A DNA stretch of 64,000 nucleotides from Rhodococcus rhodochrous (lineage in GTDB: Bacteria > Actinomycetota > Actinomycetes > Mycobacteriales > Mycobacteriaceae). The stretch spans positions 5,137,444 through 5,201,443 of the forward strand of contig NZ_LT906450.1 in the NCBI RefSeq assembly GCF_900187265.1, read 5' to 3'. Each line of letters opens with the position of its first letter. The stretch's first letter is position 1. Position numbers and translations under genes: made by a program. Below, one piece after another: positions 61,599 to 64,000 of the stretch. Under the pieces are notes generated by a model that saw only the letters and a list, made by a program, of their open reading frames with translations, was not told the origin of the DNA and did not search any database.

Positions 61599-64000
61599 CT
61601 ACCCGGCCGGAGCGTATTCGAACGCGCCCTGAGGGCTACCGCCCTGCGCGCCCTGGAATCCGCCTCCCTGCGCGCCCGGGATCGCGGGGCTCTCGAGCCC
61701 CGGGATGCGGTTCTGCGGAGGCGATCCACCCTCGTCGGAGTCGTCACCGGTACCACCGCCGCCGGTTCCGCCACCGGTGTCCCCGCTCTCATCCTGCTGA
61801 CCACCGGGACCGGGACGGGTGGGCGCGTTCTGGGTGGTCGTCTGCGGGGCGACACCCGGGACAGGAATCGTGACGCCGGGGAAGATCTCCACGTTCTGCG
61901 TGGTGATCTCCGGAACCTCGGGAAGGCTCGGCACGACACGCGAGGTGGTGGTCTCCTCACGGGTGGCCGGAGCCGTCGTCGTCGCGGTCCACGCCGGCAC
62001 GCCGGACACACCGGCGATCGGCTCCGGCTTCGGGAACGACTCGACCTCGGTGCCCTCGAGAGCGCCGTCCATCGTGTCCTTCCAGATGTCCGACGGGATA
62101 CCCGAGCCGTAGATCATGCCGCCCCAGCTGTTCTCGAGGGGCAGGCCCTCCTCGGTGCCGACCCACACCGCCGTCGCCAGCGACGGGGTGTAACCGACCA
62201 TCCACGCGTCCTTGTTGGAGCCGGTGTCGCCGAGCTGGGCGGTACCGGTCTTCGCAGCGGACGGGCGGCCGCCGGCCAGGGCGTGACCGTTCGAATACGC
62301 GGCGATCGGGATCATCGCGGAGGTGGTGTTGTCGGCCACCGCCGCATCGACGACCTGCTCACCCGCAGGGGTGCCGCGGTCGAGGAGAACCTCACCGTCG
62401 GACGTCACGACCTTCTGCACGAAGTACGGCTCGTGATGACGGCCGGACGCCGCGAGCGTCGCATACGCCGAGGCCATGTCGAGCACACGCGACTGGTACT
62501 GGCCCAGCACGATGCCGTAGTTGGGACCGATGCCACCCGGCTCGGTGAGCGTCTCACCGATGCCCGGCAGTTCCTTCGCGATACCCAGCTTGTGCGCCAT
62601 GTCGGCGATGGCCTGCGGACCGTTGTCCATCTCGAGCATCATCCGGTAGAAGCTCGTGTTCAAAGACCGCTTGAGTGCTTCGGCGATGGTGCACTGCCCG
62701 CACGACTCGCCCTCGACGTTGCCGATCTTGATGCCGTTGACCGTCAGCGGACCGCTGTCGTAGGTCTTCGACAACGGCACACCCTGGTCGAGGTTGGCAG
62801 CCAGGCCGAACACCTTGAACGACGAACCCGTCTGCAGACCGGACTGGGCGAAGTCGTAACCGACACCGCTCTCACCGCCGTAGTAGGCGCGGATCGCCCC
62901 CGACCGGGGATCGACCGACACCACCGCGGTACGCAACTCCTCGGGTTCACCCTCGAGATTGCTCTGCGCCGCCTCGACCGCCGACTGCTGGGCCTGCGCG
63001 TCGATCGTCGTGGTGATCTGCAGACCGGCCGTGTTGAGGAGGTTCTCGTCGATGCCCTCGCGGGACAGCTCGGCCAGCACCTGGTTCTTGATCAGGCCTT
63101 CGGGGCCGGACGACTGGTCGCCGTTGTCGAGCTCCGCGATCGGCACGTAGGCCGGGTACTTCATGCCCGCCCGCTCGGCCGCATCGAGCGTGCCGGCGGC
63201 GACCATGCCGTCGAGCACGTAATTCCAGCGCGCCTCCGCGCCCTCGGGGTTCTGCTCGGGATCGAGCAGCGACGGCAGCTGGATCGACGACGCGAGCACG
63301 GCGCCTTCCTCGACGGTGAGCTCACCGACGGGCTTGCCGAAGTACGCATTCGACGCGGCAGCGATGCCGTAGGCACCGCGACCGAAGTAGATGGTGTTGA
63401 GATAGGCCGCGAGGATGTCGTCCTTGGCCCACTGGTTCGCCATCTTCGTCGACAGCACCAGCTCCTTGAGCTTTCGCGTCAACGTCCGCTCGGAACCGAC
63501 GACAGCGACCTTCACGTACTGCTGGGTGATGGTCGAACCACCACCGGCGCTGTCTCGGCCGAGCACGTTGTCGCGGGCGGCACGCGCGAAACCGGTGACC
63601 GAGAAGCCCGGATTGCTGTAGAAGTCGCGGTCCTCGGCGGCGAGCACGGCGTTGCGGACGTGCACGGGAATCGCGTCGAGTTCGACCTCGCTGCGGTTGC
63701 CCTCCGGCGGGATCACCTTCGTGATGACGCCCTCGCCGTCGGAGTTGAAGATGGTCGCGGCCTGGTTCGTCTGCAGCTCACCGGGGCGCGGCACGTCCTG
63801 GACGATGTACGCCAGCATGAACGTGAGGATCGGGACGAGGATGCCGGCGGCGACCACGACGTAACCGATCCGACGGATCGTGCGCCAGCGGTTGCTCTTG
63901 CCGCCACCCTTTCCGCCTCCGGCGCCGCCACCCGAACCTCCACCGGGCGGAACGGTGGGAGGTCCGCCTGCGGGCGGGCCGCCGGCGACGCGCGTCGTGG
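61599..64000 (-). CDS. ponA1: Class A penicillin-binding protein PonA1-like, partial at the N-terminus
   Basis: Open to the right edge; about 800 codons are visible. A Gly-rich cytoplasmic tail and one membrane helix (YVVVAAGILVPILTFMLAYI) precede a GT51 transglycosylase domain (AAEDRDFYSNPGFSVTGFAR, GGSTITQQYVK, YFGRGAYGIAAAS). The transpeptidase domain follows, with SSFK (TGSSFKVFGL), SLN and KTGTAQ motifs. A Pro/Thr/Gly-rich tail ends the protein. It polymerises and cross-links peptidoglycan. The true start lies beyond the window. Confidence 0.92.
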   Translation of the reverse strand, partial: TTRVAGGPPAGGPPTVPPGGGSGGGAGGGKGGGKSNRWRTIRRIGYVVVAAGILVPILTFMLAYIVQDVPRPGELQTNQAATIFNSDGEGVITKVIPPEGNRSEVELDAIPVHVRNAVLAAEDRDFYSNPGFSVTGFARAARDNVLGRDSAGGGSTITQQYVKVAVVGSERTLTRKLKELVLSTKMANQWAKDDILAAYLNTIYFGRGAYGIAAASNAYFGKPVGELTVEEGAVLASSIQLPSLLDPEQNPEGAEARWNYVLDGMVAAGTLDAAERAGMKYPAYVPIAELDNGDQSSGPEGLIKNQVLAELSREGIDENLLNTAGLQITTTIDAQAQQSAVEAAQSNLEGEPEELRTAVVSVDPRSGAIRAYYGGESGVGYDFAQSGLQTGSSFKVFGLAANLDQGVPLSKTYDSGPLTVNGIKIGNVEGESCGQCTIAEALKRSLNTSFYRMMLEMDNGPQAIADMAHKLGIAKELPGIGETLTEPGGIGPNYGIVLGQYQSRVLDMASAYATLAASGRHHEPYFVQKVVTSDGEVLLDRGTPAGEQVVDAAVADNTTSAMIPIAAYSNGHALAGGRPSAAKTGTAQLGDTGSNKDAWMVGYTPSLATAVWVGTEEGLPLENSWGGMIYGSGIPSDIWKDTMDGALEGTEVESFPKPEPIAGVSGVPAWTATTTAPATREETTTSRVVPSLPEVPEITTQNVEIFPGVTIPVPGVAPQTTTQNAPTRPGPGGQQDESGDTGGGTGGGGTGDDSDEGGSPPQNRIPGLESPAIPGAQGGGFQGAQGGSPQGAFEYAPAG

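Overview
The window reads as the chromosome of a high-GC actinobacterium of the Rhodococcus/Nocardia/Mycobacterium group. The right-hand third carries the block known from mycobacteria around ponA1 - GT87 membrane glycosyltransferase - rpsF - ssb - rpsR - rplI - dnaB. The DnaB intein closely resembles the mycobacterial one, and GTG starts and ATGA overlaps are common. Rhodococcus is the best guess; this is inference from gene content, not a species call.

Layout. (1) 1-2645: end of an osmoprotectant (glycine betaine/choline type) ABC transporter operon. (2) 2646-31824: a 29.2-kb island bounded by inverted, identical 381-bp ends of an IS5-family element and by a CTAG on each side, directly abutting the stop codon of the last transporter gene. 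It carries IS630, IS256 (interrupted by IS3), IS5 and IS21 (inside a second IS5) elements, a lone SMI1/KNR4-like gene and, as its main cargo, a one-strand biosynthetic gene cluster at 5216-22689. (3) 31829-41731: ordinary chromosome with a structured-RNA candidate, an alpha/beta hydrolase, a glutaminase-STAS protein, a hemerythrin, a LysR/SBF-transporter pair, a second hydrolase, and pobA with an IclR regulator. (4) 41813-46432: two arsenic loci (arsR-acr3-arsC and divergent arsR/arsI) with a DUF808 gene and a stand-alone trpF between them. (5) 46474-64000: the dnaB-rplI-rpsR-ssb-rpsF block, two GT87 genes, small membrane and secreted proteins, a frame-shifted nSTAND/WD40 gene, two small regulator-like genes and ponA1.

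The central discovery candidate is the cluster. It holds homologues of all three core enzymes of carbapenem biosynthesis, recognised from specific motifs: a carboxymethylproline-synthase-like crotonase (CarB), a beta-lactam/carbapenam synthetase (CarA) and a carbapenem-synthase-like Fe(II)/2-oxoglutarate oxygenase (CarC). They lie behind a nonribosomal peptide assembly line: a free acyl/aminoacyl-AMP ligase, an acyl-CoA-dehydrogenase-like flavoprotein, a PaiB-like flavin protein, an A-PCP-C synthetase, a PLP fold-III decarboxylase, a Cy-A-PCP-TE synthetase whose A domain carries the textbook cysteine code, and a free carrier protein. An ornithine-acetyltransferase (ArgJ/OAT) paralogue, as found in clavam clusters, stands upstream. 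The combination suggests a bicyclic beta-lactam with a cysteine-derived part, possibly a sulfur-containing (penam/penem-like) ring or an NRPS-decorated carbapenem. That product assignment is inference. No resistance, export or regulatory gene is visible inside the cluster.

Other notable points: DnaB is split by two inteins, one sitting in the P-loop with class-3 (W/C/T, Ala1) hallmarks; DnaA-box-like sites cluster upstream of dnaB; a 113-nt three-helix RNA candidate lies at 32554-32666; and the insertion sequences are nested with readable target duplications.
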